Part shown: positions 18,375-27,924 of the stretch, piece by piece | Numbering within the stretch: position 1 is the stretch's first letter | Layout: each line of letters opens with the position of its first letter | Assembly: GCF_000430705.1 (NCBI RefSeq) | Contig: NZ_AUMN01000015.1 | Location: 62,001 to 126,000, forward strand | DNA length: 64,000 nt | Reading direction: 5' to 3' | DNA from: Arthrobacter castelli DSM 16402 | GTDB taxonomy: Bacteria > Actinomycetota > Actinomycetes > Actinomycetales > Micrococcaceae | Translations under genes and position numbers: made by a program | The notes under the pieces: model-generated | What the model saw: the letters and a program-made list of their open reading frames with translations, nothing else | Database searches by the model: none | Told to the model about the DNA's origin: nothing

Positions 18375-19379
18375 ATGGCTTCAGTGAGCGTTCGGGATGT
18401 GGCGGCTCTGGCTGGTGTCTCGATGGGAACGGTCTCAAATGTGCTTAATCACCCCGATAAGGTCTCGTCAGCGACAGTCGCACGCGTGCAGTCTGCCGTC
18501 GAGAAATTGGGGTTTGTTCCCAACGGGGTTGCACGGCAGCTCAGGGCCGGAATCAGCAACAGTATCGGACTCGTCGTACTGGATGCCGCGAATCCGTTTT
18601 TCACTGATTTGGCCAGTGGGGCTGAGGCTCGGGCGGCGGAGCGACATCACACAGTGTTGGTGGGCAACAGCAGCCAGGACCCTGCAAGGGAAACGGCCTA
18701 TCTGGACCTGTTCGAGCAACAGCGTGTGCGCGGCGTCTTGCTATCGCCGGTCGGCGACGTCCTGCCGCGGTTGGAGCGGCTCCATCACCGGGGCATCCCC
18801 TCCGTGCTGGTGGATCGTCAAGCCGGAGACCCTGGATTTTCGTCCGTCTCAGTTGACGATGTGGCAGGCGGACGCCTCGCCACCACACACCTTGTTTCAC
18901 TCGGGCACAGGCGAATCGTCTTCGTGGGAGGGCCGTTTCGGCTCCGCCAGGTTAGCGACCGTCTGGCCGGTGCCCGCTCAGCAACGAAGCACCGGCCTGA
19001 TACCAGTATCGAATTCGTGGAAACTGAATCGTTAACTGTGGAAGCCGGACATACCGCCGGCCAAGAGATCCGTGCCCGGACCACCAACGACCGCCCTGAT
19101 GCTGTCTTTGCCGCCAATGATCTCGTAGCTCTCGGTTTGCTCCAAGCGTTCATGCACCAGGGATCGATCAAGGTGCCGGAAGAGATTGCTCTCATCGGTT
19201 ATGACGACATCACCTTCGCGTCGGCGGCGGTAGTTCCGCTATCGTCGGTGCGACAACCAAGTCATCGCATCGGCTCGACATCCGTGGAACTCTTGCTGCG
19301 CGAGGCGGACGGTGGGAAAGAGCCTCGGCACATCGTTTTTCAACCTGAACTCGTGGTGCGTGCCTCGACCGGGCGCTGA
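18375..19379 (+). CDS. LacI-family transcriptional regulator
   Basis: 334 residues. The N-terminal helix-turn-helix reads VRDVAALAGVSMGTVSNVLNH, the hinge ends at GVARQLRAG and the periplasmic-binding-protein-like domain follows (GLVVLDAANPFF, LVDRQAG, FAANDLVALGLLQA, IGYDDI). It starts at ATG 18375 with GGTGAG upstream. It is divergent from the rhamnosidase gene and followed by a sulfatase gene with its own operator-like site, so it is the likely local repressor, with a rhamnose-containing sugar as a plausible inducer. Confidence 0.95.
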   Translation: MASVSVRDVAALAGVSMGTVSNVLNHPDKVSSATVARVQSAVEKLGFVPNGVARQLRAGISNSIGLVVLDAANPFFTDLASGAEARAAERHHTVLVGNSSQDPARETAYLDLFEQQRVRGVLLSPVGDVLPRLERLHHRGIPSVLVDRQAGDPGFSSVSVDDVAGGRLATTHLVSLGHRRIVFVGGPFRLRQVSDRLAGARSATKHRPDTSIEFVETESLTVEAGHTAGQEIRARTTNDRPDAVFAANDLVALGLLQAFMHQGSIKVPEEIALIGYDDITFASAAVVPLSSVRQPSHRIGSTSVELLLREADGGKEPRHIVFQPELVVRASTGR

Positions 19380-19430
19380 CCGGGTTGGCTTCGGCTCTTG
19401 ACGACCGCTGGATCGGCTACTTGTATTGCA

Positions 19431-19446
19431 TTATGAATCGTTTTAA
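19431..19446. promoter_or_regulatory. LacI-type operator-like site upstream of sulfatase
   Basis: TTATGAATCGTTTTAA has the central CG and TGA(A/T)(A/T)CGTTT pattern of the 18203 site. It lies about 100 bp before the sulfatase start in an otherwise featureless 167-bp gap. Confidence 0.45.
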
Positions 19447-19546
19447 GCTTCAGACTTAGTAATAAGGGCATGCCTCGGTCACTGCGAGTCAAGTGAGCCG
19501 ACGCTCGACCATACACACACCTTGACCGATTCGAACGGAAGAACCG

Positions 19547-21004
19547 ATGACGGCACCGAATTTTCTTGTGCTCTTCTGCGATCAGTTGCGTGCCGACGCA
19601 CTCGGTGCTTACGGCAATCCTGTGGTGAAGACGCCGAACATTGACCGACTCGCCGCAAACAGTGCCATTTACAGCTCGGCATACACTCCCTCGCCCGTCT
19701 GTGTCCCGGCACGTGCCAGCTTCGTAACCGGAAACGAACCGCAGACCAATCATTGCTTTGCCAACGGCGATCCAATGCCAGACTCAGCTACTTTCATGGA
19801 TGAACTATCCGGTGCCGGATACAGGACCCATGGCGTTGGCAAAATGCATTTCACACCTGATGCCCAAGCCAAGCGGGGTTTCCAATCCCGCGATCGTGGC
19901 GAAGAGTTTCTCGACCCCGGCGGTGACGATTACCTGGAATTCGTCGCCCGGAACGGCTATGGATATGTCGAGTATCCGCACGGGTTGCGGGACGAAATGT
20001 ACTATGTTCCGCAACTCTCTCCTGTTCCCGAGGAACTGCACTACTCGCGCTGGGTAGCGGACAGATCCATCGATTTTTTGAGCGCCGCCGACCAGGACAC
20101 ACCGTTTCTGTTGTGGTCGAGCTTCATTGCGCCCCATCCACCATTCGCTCCCCCCTCCCCCTGGCATCGCATGTATGAGCCTTCCCTGATGCCGGACCCT
20201 CATGATCCGCCCGGTGCCCCCGGCCTGATGACGGCTTACAACCGGCTTCAGAACAGGTACAAGTTCCGTGACGGGGGTCAAGACCGTCGCTTATGGCAGT
20301 TGCTGCGGGCCTATTACTATGCCTCAATCAGTTACGTTGACTTCCAAATTGGAAGAATCCTCGAAGCGCTCGAGACCACGGGGAGAAGGCAGGACACGGT
20401 GGTCATACTGACAGCGGATCATGGTGAGATGCTCGGCGACTACGCGAGCTTCGGCAAACGGTCGTTTCTGGATGCGGCCGCACGAATCCCGCTGATCTGC
20501 AACGGCCCGGGGTTCGAATCAACAGAAGTGACGAATCCGGTCAGCCTCATTGACATCAGGCCCACCATTGCCCAACTGGCAGGACTACCCGCGCCGGACG
20601 TGGATGGGTCGTCTCTCCTCAGTATTGACCCGCCCCGGACGGTCTTCGGACAATACCAGCGGGAAGACTTGGGTCTGTATGCAACAATAACCAATGAATG
20701 GAAATACATTTGGTCGGCACCGGATCAGCGGGAATTTCTGATCGACCGCCAACGCGATCCGGCGGAGACACGGAACCTTGCATACAACGTGCGAACCGGC
20801 ACAGCCTTGGACGGATGCCGGCAGCTGGCCACCGATCATTTTCACGATTTGCACGAGCTTGACTTTGCCGCTGCTTCATCGAACGTCAGGCTGCCCCTCG
20901 ATGCACCGCCCAGCCGTGATAGTCACTTGGCCATACGGGCTCTCGATATCGACGACGACGCATCAACGCTGGTAGTTCAGGCGGATCGCAACGAAAAGAA
21001 TTAG
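19547..21004 (+). CDS. Sulfatase (formylglycine-dependent, family S1)
   Basis: 485 residues. The formylglycine motif C-V-P-A-R is at 52-56 and metal ligands are visible in LFCDQLRAD (9-17) and LTADHGEMLGDY. It starts at ATG 19547 with GGAAG upstream. It lacks a signal peptide. It is distinct from the sulfatase at 6688: apart from the core motifs the sequences diverge, so the two probably remove sulfate from different positions. It follows the lacI gene and an operator-like site. Substrate unknown. Confidence 0.92.
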   Translation: MTAPNFLVLFCDQLRADALGAYGNPVVKTPNIDRLAANSAIYSSAYTPSPVCVPARASFVTGNEPQTNHCFANGDPMPDSATFMDELSGAGYRTHGVGKMHFTPDAQAKRGFQSRDRGEEFLDPGGDDYLEFVARNGYGYVEYPHGLRDEMYYVPQLSPVPEELHYSRWVADRSIDFLSAADQDTPFLLWSSFIAPHPPFAPPSPWHRMYEPSLMPDPHDPPGAPGLMTAYNRLQNRYKFRDGGQDRRLWQLLRAYYYASISYVDFQIGRILEALETTGRRQDTVVILTADHGEMLGDYASFGKRSFLDAAARIPLICNGPGFESTEVTNPVSLIDIRPTIAQLAGLPAPDVDGSSLLSIDPPRTVFGQYQREDLGLYATITNEWKYIWSAPDQREFLIDRQRDPAETRNLAYNVRTGTALDGCRQLATDHFHDLHELDFAAASSNVRLPLDAPPSRDSHLAIRALDIDDDASTLVVQADRNEKN

Positions 21005-21028
21005 TCGCAGGTGGTCGGTAGCCTCTGC

Positions 21029-21886
21029 TCAAGCGTCCTTCACTAAACGGTCGCTTGGAGAATCTAATGCTGTTAGACGGCTACGACGTTCACGGCGCTC
21101 CTTTTGTGCGATGGGGTCGGCGACGGGTGAGGCCAGCAACAGTTGTTTGGTATACGCATGTTCGGGTTCGGACGTCACTTGCCGCGCGCTGCCGGTCTCG
21201 ACGATATGCCCGCCACGCAACACAGCCACCCGGTGGCTGATGTGACGCACTACTGCCAGGTCATGCGATATGAAGAGGTACGCAACTCCGGTTCGCTCTT
21301 GAATCTCAATCAGCAGGTCCAGGACCTTTCCCTGGGTCGACAAGTCCAACGAGGATACTGGCTCGTCGCAGACGATCAGCTTGGGGTCAAGAGCCAATGC
21401 ACGGGCAATCGCAATTCGTTGACGCTGCCCTCCGCTGAATTCCCGCGGCAGGCGGCGGGCTGAATCACTCGGCAATCCAACTTTATCCAGCAAGTCTGCA
21501 ATAACCGTACGGGCTTCGCTGCTCCCGCTACCTTGAGCTATTAACGGTTCACTTAGTACGTCGGATATGGTCAACGCTGGGTTCAGCGAGGTATATGGGT
21601 CTTGGAAAACGGCCTGAAGATTCTTGGCCAGCTTCCGCCGCTGTGCCATATTGAGATGGCTAATCTGCTGGCCATCAAAAACAATGCGACCGCCCGATGC
21701 AGCAGTCAGTCCCAGTACAGCGCGGCCTATCGTAGTCTTGCCCGATCCCGATTCACCCACGAGTCCCAATGTCTCTCCGGCTTCAATTGACATTGATATT
21801 CCGTGCAATACCTCCTTGGCATGACGACGCCCAAGTCCGCTTCCAAAAGACACGCGCAGATCTTCGATGGCTAATAGCGGATTCAT
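21029..21886 (-). CDS. ABC transporter ATP-binding protein (OppF/DppF type)
   Basis: 285 residues. Walker A is GESGSGKT, the Q-loop lies in AVFQDPYTSLNP, the signature is FSGGQRQRIAIARAL and Walker B is LIVCDEPVSSLDLS. The DPYTSLNP motif is typical of the OppF branch. The start overlaps the end of the fused permease-ATPase gene (ATGA). It is one of two nucleotide-binding domains driving the importer encoded from 26206 to 21029. It lacks the usual C-terminal oligopeptide-specific extension only in part: about 30 residues remain after YTKQLLLASP. Confidence 0.93.
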   Translation of the reverse strand: MNPLLAIEDLRVSFGSGLGRRHAKEVLHGISMSIEAGETLGLVGESGSGKTTIGRAVLGLTAASGGRIVFDGQQISHLNMAQRRKLAKNLQAVFQDPYTSLNPALTISDVLSEPLIAQGSGSSEARTVIADLLDKVGLPSDSARRLPREFSGGQRQRIAIARALALDPKLIVCDEPVSSLDLSTQGKVLDLLIEIQERTGVAYLFISHDLAVVRHISHRVAVLRGGHIVETGSARQVTSEPEHAYTKQLLLASPVADPIAQKERRERRSRLTALDSPSDRLVKDA

Positions 21887-23667
21887 GTCGATACCTTTCC
21901 GCCTGTTCGTAGCTCCGTTCGTAGTTGATCCTGGTCGAGGATTGAATCCAACAGCATTTTCGTATAGTCGTGTTTAGGATCAGCGAACACGTCGCTGGTG
22001 CTGCCAGTCTCAACCAGCTTCCCGTTCTGCATGACTGCTACCCTGTCGCAGAGATCGGCGACCACTCCGAAATTATGCGTGACGAGCATCACACCCATGC
22101 CGCGTTCGGATTGTAGTTCACGGAGTAAGTCGAGGATTTCTGCTTGGACGGTTACGTCGAGCGCAGTTGTCGGTTCGTCTGCGATGAGCAACTCTGGTTT
22201 GCTGGCGACGGCACCCGCAATCAGGACCCGTTGAGCCATTCCGCCCGAGATTTCGTGTGGATATGCGGCAAAAGTTGCCTGCGGATCGGAGATTCCTACT
22301 CGGTCCAGCAGCTTCAGCAGTCGTGTTTTTGCCTCTGCCTTGCTCTGCCCTGTGGCAGCCCGCAGACCGTAGATGAGTTGTTGACCGACGCGGAAGCATG
22401 GATCCAGGTTGTTCATGGGCTCTTGTGGAACGTAGCCAATCACTTTTCCACGCATTTTAGCCATTTGCTTCTCGTTCTGAGCGACGAGCCTGGTTCCCCG
22501 GAAGGAGACTGTTCCGGACATGCTCGCGTCAGGAGGCAACAACCCCAATGTGGTGAAGGCTGTCTGCGATTTGCCGGAGCCAGTCTCTCCCACCAGGCCA
22601 AGCACCTCCCCCGTATGCACTCGCAAAGTGACGCCGTGAACGACCTCTTTGCTTTGGCCCCCCGACATCGGATACGCAATCTTGAGATCTTCCAGCGACA
22701 AGAGAACATTATTATCGTGCTTAGAAGACACAGCCAGGGCATTCGATGTATCACCATCACTACTGGACGGGATCACTGAAGTTGGGCGTTTTTGGCGAAC
22801 GTTGCGTGATCCTTCCAGCTCATCCCTGAGCGCGTTGCCAAGCAGAACCAGAGCGGAAACGGTGATACCGAGCATCAAGCCGGGCCAGACCAGTTGCAAG
22901 GGTGCCACGTACAGGTTGTCAAAGGCTTCTTTCAGCATCCCTCCCCAACTTGGCTGCCCTTGATTGCCGAGACCTATGAATTCCAGGCCGGCTTGCATGG
23001 AAATAGCGACGCCCGCCACGAAGGATGCTTGAATAATGATCGGTGCCCGGACGACGTAGAGCACGTGACGGCTGAGAATACGGAGGTTGGATAGACCTGA
23101 TACACGGGCGGCATCGACATACAGTTCGTTTTTCACCCCTACGACAAGGGTGCGCACCAGTCGAAAGAACGAAGGAGCAACGAGAACGCCGAATGCGATC
23201 ATCGAAATACTCGTAGAAGCGCCTGTGACCGCATACAGGGCGATCAGGACGACGATGGCCGGCAGCGCCATGAGCATGTTAGCGACCCATGACGAAGTGG
23301 CGTCCACCGCGCCTCCAAGGTATCCGGCCAGCAAGCCGGCACTAACTCCCAGGATCATCGCAGTTCCGGTGGCTAAAATCGAGGCCACGACCGTGACCCT
23401 GGTCGCCGCGATGAGACGGGATAAAATATCCCGCCCTGACCCGTCTCCCCCCAGCAAGTACGCTCCCCCTGGTGGAGTGTTTGTCCGCTGCAAATTGGTT
23501 GCTTCGGGGTCAAACGGAACGATCCATGGGGCGAAGACGCCCACTACCAGAATCAGCGCAAGCACAACGCACGAGACGAGTCCCATGGGGTTTCTGAGCA
23601 GGCCGCTGCCAAGCTTGTCACGCCCGGTCGGCGGACCCGCGATATCCCGCGGCGTATCAGCGGTCAT
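21883..23667 (-). CDS. Fused ABC permease (DppC type) and ATP-binding protein (DppD/OppD type)
   Basis: 594 residues, about the sum of a DppC and a DppD. Residues about 1-285 form the permease with six membrane segments and the EAA-like motif ([18 protein letters not shown]). A polar linker follows, then an ATPase domain with Walker A GETGSGKS at about 359-366, signature [14 protein letters not shown] and Walker [14 protein letters not shown]. The reading frame is continuous through the joint, with no stop or shift. It overlaps both neighbours by 4 bp. Permease-ATPase fusions of this type occur in peptide/nickel-type importers but are a minority arrangement. Confidence 0.93.
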   Translation of the reverse strand: MTADTPRDIAGPPTGRDKLGSGLLRNPMGLVSCVVLALILVVGVFAPWIVPFDPEATNLQRTNTPPGGAYLLGGDGSGRDILSRLIAATRVTVVASILATGTAMILGVSAGLLAGYLGGAVDATSSWVANMLMALPAIVVLIALYAVTGASTSISMIAFGVLVAPSFFRLVRTLVVGVKNELYVDAARVSGLSNLRILSRHVLYVVRAPIIIQASFVAGVAISMQAGLEFIGLGNQGQPSWGGMLKEAFDNLYVAPLQLVWPGLMLGITVSALVLLGNALRDELEGSRNVRQKRPTSVIPSSSDGDTSNALAVSSKHDNNVLLSLEDLKIAYPMSGGQSKEVVHGVTLRVHTGEVLGLVGETGSGKSQTAFTTLGLLPPDASMSGTVSFRGTRLVAQNEKQMAKMRGKVIGYVPQEPMNNLDPCFRVGQQLIYGLRAATGQSKAEAKTRLLKLLDRVGISDPQATFAAYPHEISGGMAQRVLIAGAVASKPELLIADEPTTALDVTVQAEILDLLRELQSERGMGVMLVTHNFGVVADLCDRVAVMQNGKLVETGSTSDVFADPKHDYTKMLLDSILDQDQLRTELRTGGKVST

Positions 23668-24608
23668 TCGATTCTCGCTTTCGGGTTGAGCCAGCCGTTG
23701 GCAAAATCTATGACTAAGTTGACGATGACGATGACTGCCACCATGTAAGTGACGACACCCATGACGATGGGTATATCACCTTGCAAACTCGCAGTTGTCA
23801 CTAATGAACCTAAGCCGGGCAACGCAAAGATTTGCTCGATAATCACCGCACCGCCCAGCATGGCAATGAACTGTAACGATAGGACTGTCATGGCTGGTGA
23901 AGCAGCGTTGCGCAGCGCGTGCCTGTAAAGTATCGCGTTCCTACTGACCCCGCGGCTACGCAGTGTTCGGATGAAGTCCCGGCGCAATGTGTCCAGCATT
24001 GAACCGCGCACCTGTTGGGCGACCGAAGAAACTCCGCCAATGCTTACTGCCAGAGCGGGAAGTGTGATCGTGGAAAGCCAACCGGTGAATGACTCACTAA
24101 GCGGCACATAACCTGTGGCGGCGAAAATGCCTTGTAACGGCAAGGCAACCAGCAGAACCAGGACCAATGCGATCCAGTAGTTCGGCAGAGCAAATCCCGC
24201 GACTGACAGGAATTGGACTAAACGGTCCACGGCTCCCCCGCGGCTGGCGGCCCAAGTCCCGAGTATTACGCTTACCACCGCTGTGATAGCGATGGAGAGA
24301 AATATGAGAGACAGGGTAACGGGAAGGCGGGTGTTCATTGCCGACGCGACGGACTGGCTGGAGAAGTATGAATTTCCCCAGTCGCCCGACAGTACACCCG
24401 ACAGCCAGTTCCAATACTGCGTCAGCAGGGGACGGTCGAGGCCCAGTTCTGCAGCCTTTGCTTTGACCTCTTCGATGGTTGCATCATCCCCGAGAATATT
24501 GCGGGCGATGTTGCCGCCACTCATATGGATGAGGAGAAACGTGGCACCGGTAACTACGAATATGAGAGTAACCCCATTGAGCAGGTTCCGCATCACGAAT
24601 GTAAACAT
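23664..24608 (-). CDS. ABC transporter permease (DppB/OppB type)
   Basis: 314 residues with six membrane segments. N-terminal FVVTGATFLLIHMSGG is characteristic of the DppB family, and the cytoplasmic EAA-type loop reads TLRRDFIRTLRSRGVSRNAILYRHALRNA. ATG 24608 follows GGGGTGA. It pairs with the DppC-like half of the next gene to form the membrane channel. Confidence 0.94.
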   Translation of the reverse strand: MFTFVMRNLLNGVTLIFVVTGATFLLIHMSGGNIARNILGDDATIEEVKAKAAELGLDRPLLTQYWNWLSGVLSGDWGNSYFSSQSVASAMNTRLPVTLSLIFLSIAITAVVSVILGTWAASRGGAVDRLVQFLSVAGFALPNYWIALVLVLLVALPLQGIFAATGYVPLSESFTGWLSTITLPALAVSIGGVSSVAQQVRGSMLDTLRRDFIRTLRSRGVSRNAILYRHALRNAASPAMTVLSLQFIAMLGGAVIIEQIFALPGLGSLVTTASLQGDIPIVMGVVTYMVAVIVIVNLVIDFANGWLNPKARIE

Positions 24609-24652
24609 GTATTAGTTCACCCCCTTTAGGATGCCAGGGCGCACACCGAAGA

Positions 24653-26206
24653 TTATTCGCTGGCGGGGCTATAGTTCCGGACATATGGGTCGGGTGAACC
24701 GACCTGGACTTTCACGTCGGTCTCAGCGTTCGTTGCCGTGAGTATTTCAGGTCGGAGGATAGGAGCGAACCATGCGTTCTCGGTCAAGAAGCGGCCGATC
24801 TGCTGGTACGCCGCGTTGGCCTCTTTCTCGGTGGTTGCCGTCTTCGCCTTGTTGATCAACTCGTTGAGTCGGGGGTCTTCGGCACCCATAGTGTTCCAAA
24901 TCGCGCCTGGGGCCACCTGGCGACTGATGTCGTACCACGGGAACCGGGAGGGGTGCGAGGCCCAAAACATTGGATACTCCCCGCTGAGCAGCTTCGGAAG
25001 CACCTGATCGGTCGGCACGCTTTCGAAGTTCACTTTGATACCGATAGCGGCCAAAGAATCCTTAATCGTTGGCTCATACACCTGGGAAAATGGCGCTGAC
25101 GCAAGGGTGATTTCGAATCCATCCTCGTAGCCGGCTTCAGCCATCAACTTCTTAGCCTTGTCCACATTGTAATCGTATATACCTTCCAACTCTGATACGT
25201 GAGCTGCACTGGATGGTTTGAAGATCTGCTGTGTCGGCTCCGCATAACCCAACGCCAGGTTTTCCACAATTGCATCACGGTTGAAAGCCATATTGATCGC
25301 CTTGCGCACACGTACGTCACCGAGGGCTTCGATTTTTTGTCCGCTGCGGTCTACGATCATGAAACCAGCCCAATGCAAAGCCTGGGTTGTGATATCCATG
25401 CCGCTGGCTTTTGCTTCTGCGGCCATTGAAGCTTCTATCGGAGCTGAGTCGACTTGGCCGGACTTCAGCGCGTTCAATCGGGCTGTTGCATTGGTCAGAG
25501 GTTTGACTACAACCTTTTCGTAGGGATAGTCGGAAGCGTCCCAATAGGAATCATCTTTTGTGAACGTGTAACTGGCACCCGTAGTTGTTTGATTTGGGTT
25601 GAGGTTATAAGGACCGGACCCCGCCGGTGATCCGCCGATCGACTCGTCGTCGAGCTTTTTCGGATTGGCGACCACGCCCGCTGATGCGGCCAACGAATCG
25701 AGAAGTCCAGGATCCGGCTCTGAGAGACGCAGCACTAGTGTCCTCTCATTCGGAGCCTGGAAATTCTCGATGGCTTTAAGCAATCCCGCGTTAGTGCCGG
25801 TACCGTTTTTGATGTGCTTCAGTGTGGCAATTGCTGCCTGCGAGTTAACCGGTGAGCCATCATCAAAAGTCATCCCCTCTCTCAGGGTCAGAGTCAGGAC
25901 CGTATTGTCCTCGTTGTAACTCCACTCTGTGGCAGCTCCAGGGCGGAATTCTCCACTGGGCGCGCGCTGAAGCAACGTGTCATACACGCTGGCCCAGAAC
26001 ACTTCGAAACCCCCTTGCAATTGCGAGGGATCGAATGAATTGTGGCCCGCCACGCGCACACCGATGCGCAGCGTCTGGTCGTTGTTGCCGGTCCCGCTCG
26101 TTTCATCTTGAGTGCCCCCACCGCCGCCTGGCACACACGCTGTCAGAGCTAGAGCGCCTGAGCACAAGGCAGCGCCCATACCTGTTAGCTTCCGCTTTGT
26201 AGCCAT
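24653..26206 (-). CDS. ABC transporter substrate-binding lipoprotein (peptide/oligosaccharide type, SBP family 5)
   Basis: 517 residues, usual for family 5. The N-terminal signal ends in the lipobox LTAC (Cys about 24), followed by a Gly-rich linker, so it is tethered to the outer face of the membrane. Family features include LTLTLREGMTFDDGSPV and VRKAINMAFNRDAIV. AGGAGGAG precedes ATG 26206. It heads the four-gene importer operon. Family 5 proteins bind peptides, but several bind oligosaccharides; between sulfatase/rhamnosidase and sugar-type oxidoreductase genes a glycan fragment is a plausible ligand. Confidence 0.94.
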   Translation of the reverse strand: MATKRKLTGMGAALCSGALALTACVPGGGGGTQDETSGTGNNDQTLRIGVRVAGHNSFDPSQLQGGFEVFWASVYDTLLQRAPSGEFRPGAATEWSYNEDNTVLTLTLREGMTFDDGSPVNSQAAIATLKHIKNGTGTNAGLLKAIENFQAPNERTLVLRLSEPDPGLLDSLAASAGVVANPKKLDDESIGGSPAGSGPYNLNPNQTTTGASYTFTKDDSYWDASDYPYEKVVVKPLTNATARLNALKSGQVDSAPIEASMAAEAKASGMDITTQALHWAGFMIVDRSGQKIEALGDVRVRKAINMAFNRDAIVENLALGYAEPTQQIFKPSSAAHVSELEGIYDYNVDKAKKLMAEAGYEDGFEITLASAPFSQVYEPTIKDSLAAIGIKVNFESVPTDQVLPKLLSGEYPMFWASHPSRFPWYDISRQVAPGAIWNTMGAEDPRLNELINKAKTATTEKEANAAYQQIGRFLTENAWFAPILRPEILTATNAETDVKVQVGSPDPYVRNYSPASE

Positions 26207-26433
26207 CGATATCTCCTCCTGAGCAACTTTTAGGCTGGGTCCCTCATCGACACCCGGCGGTGCGCAGCGAACTTCGCTTCCAGTACTGGGACCTACGTCG
26301 CCAGCCTCATAACGGAGCCCGCCAGAGGTCGCGTCCGGGTTCTGTCTTCAGTTTGTTCGAACGCCGAAGCGATCGTCAGCCAAACCATGGGAAGCGTCGT
26401 CGCGCTGTGATCCAACCAACAGTGGAAGTAAAT

Positions 26434-26445
26434 TTACACGTGCAA
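26434..26445. promoter_or_regulatory. LacI-type operator-like site in divergent promoter region
   Basis: TTACACGTGCAA is a near-palindrome around CACGTG with one mismatched pair, within AAGT...ACTT flanks. It lies in the 430-bp gap 26207-26636 between the divergent binding-protein and oxidoreductase genes. The second lacI gene (27925) is one gene away and is the likely binder. No other gene is seen in the gap. Confidence 0.45.
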
Positions 26446-26636
26446 CTTGACGTAGGCAAGAGGTTTGATGCTTGAATTTGCGTCGTCCATCGGAACTGTT
26501 CGAATCCGTTGTAAGTCTCGTGTTTCTCGAGTAAATTGTGTAGTTATGGACTGAACCAATGGAAGCCAAGGTATGCTCGCCGTCTAGCGGTGAGTCGCGG
26601 AACCGGCTCCCATACCAAAGCAGAGAGGAACACATC

Positions 26637-27851
26637 ATGGCCGTGTCTATCGGCATACTCGGAGCGGGCCAGTTCGCCGGCACGTTCGTGAAGTTGTTCA
26701 GGCTGCACCCCGGCGTGGGGAAAATGCTGGTCAGTGATATCGAAGCCGGCCGGGCGGCAGAATTATGTGAGCGTCAAGGACTCGACGGGACAGTGGAGGA
26801 CTTCAACGCCCTGCTGGCCAGCGACGTGGACGCCGTCGCCATCTTCACCCAGCGTTGGACTCACGGACCGTTGGTGGTGCAGGCGCTCCGGGCCGGCAAG
26901 CACGTCTACTCAGCAGTGCCGATGGCGGTGACCGAGACGGAAATTGCCGATATCATCACTGCCGTCAAAGAGACCGGCCTAATTTACATGATGGGTGAGA
27001 CCAGTTACTACAACCCGGCCACCGTTTACGCCCGGAAGAAGCTCAACACGGGCGAGTTTGGCCGGGTGTTCTATTCCGAGGGCGATTATGTCCACGACAT
27101 GGACCTGGGCTTCTACGCCGCGTACCAGTACAGCGGCGGGGAGAACTGGAAGCAGACAGCCAGCTACCCACCCATGCTCTATCCCACCCATTCGATCGGC
27201 GGTGTGCTCGGCGCGCTGGACGCGCATGCTGTCAGCGTCAGCTGCATCGGCGTCAAGGATGAGCATGACGACGGGGTCTTTGACAAGAACGTCAGCATAT
27301 TCCACAACGACTTCTCCAATGCCACCGCCATGTTTGAGTTATCCGACGGCGGCGTGATGCGCACTAACGAGATGCGGCGGGTGGGATATCCCTCCCATAT
27401 GCGTGAATCCCGGTTCCGTTACTTCGGTACGGAAGGGAGTTTCGAGCAACTGGCACGGGTATCGGTCTGGCAGGACAAGGAGAAAGTCTACGACGTGTCT
27501 GCCGAAGTGGATACCTCTTCGACGATGTCCGCCGATGATCCAGCGCTGGCTAATGTCGCCCTCGAACTGCGTGACGCCTTCACCTCGGGCCACGCGCCAG
27601 TCCATGACGTGAAGCGCCTCCCGGCCGAACTCCACGGAGCTCCCAACGGGCACGAAGGCAGCCACCACTTCCTGGTCGATGACTTCGTCACCGCGGTGGA
27701 AACCGAGACACTTCCGCCGGTCAACGCCTGGGTCGCAGCCCGGTTCACTTTGCCGGGCATCATCGCGCACCAGTCAGCCAACCAGAGCGGCCAACGCCTC
27801 CCCATTCCCGACTTTGGCGACCCACCGGTCATGCTGAATACTGATTCATGA
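26637..27851 (+). CDS. Gfo/Idh/MocA-family oxidoreductase
   Basis: About 404 residues from ATG 26637, which has AGAGGAA upstream (the frame runs back to 26559 without support). The N-terminal Rossmann motif is GILGAGQFAGTFVKLF; the family EKP-type motif is replaced by YSAVPMAVT in the position that binds nicotinamide and the catalytic lysine. The C-terminal alpha/beta domain has YYNPATVYARKKLNTGEFGRV. GC-rich codon use resembles the right part of the window rather than the neighbouring island genes. It is probably a sugar dehydrogenase or related enzyme. The loss of the usual lysine makes activity uncertain. Confidence 0.88.
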   Translation: MAVSIGILGAGQFAGTFVKLFRLHPGVGKMLVSDIEAGRAAELCERQGLDGTVEDFNALLASDVDAVAIFTQRWTHGPLVVQALRAGKHVYSAVPMAVTETEIADIITAVKETGLIYMMGETSYYNPATVYARKKLNTGEFGRVFYSEGDYVHDMDLGFYAAYQYSGGENWKQTASYPPMLYPTHSIGGVLGALDAHAVSVSCIGVKDEHDDGVFDKNVSIFHNDFSNATAMFELSDGGVMRTNEMRRVGYPSHMRESRFRYFGTEGSFEQLARVSVWQDKEKVYDVSAEVDTSSTMSADDPALANVALELRDAFTSGHAPVHDVKRLPAELHGAPNGHEGSHHFLVDDFVTAVETETLPPVNAWVAARFTLPGIIAHQSANQSGQRLPIPDFGDPPVMLNTDS

Positions 27852-27924
27852 TGAACCGCAGTTCCGTGTACCCGGCTCGGGGGTCAAATCCCGAAAGGGT
27901 CGCACGAGAGGCAGAGGCCCCAAG

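Noticed and set aside
27880-27900. GGGTCAAATCCC, possible tRNA T-arm before the second lacI gene
   Set aside because: One base short of a T-loop, and no matching cloverleaf is present on either strand.
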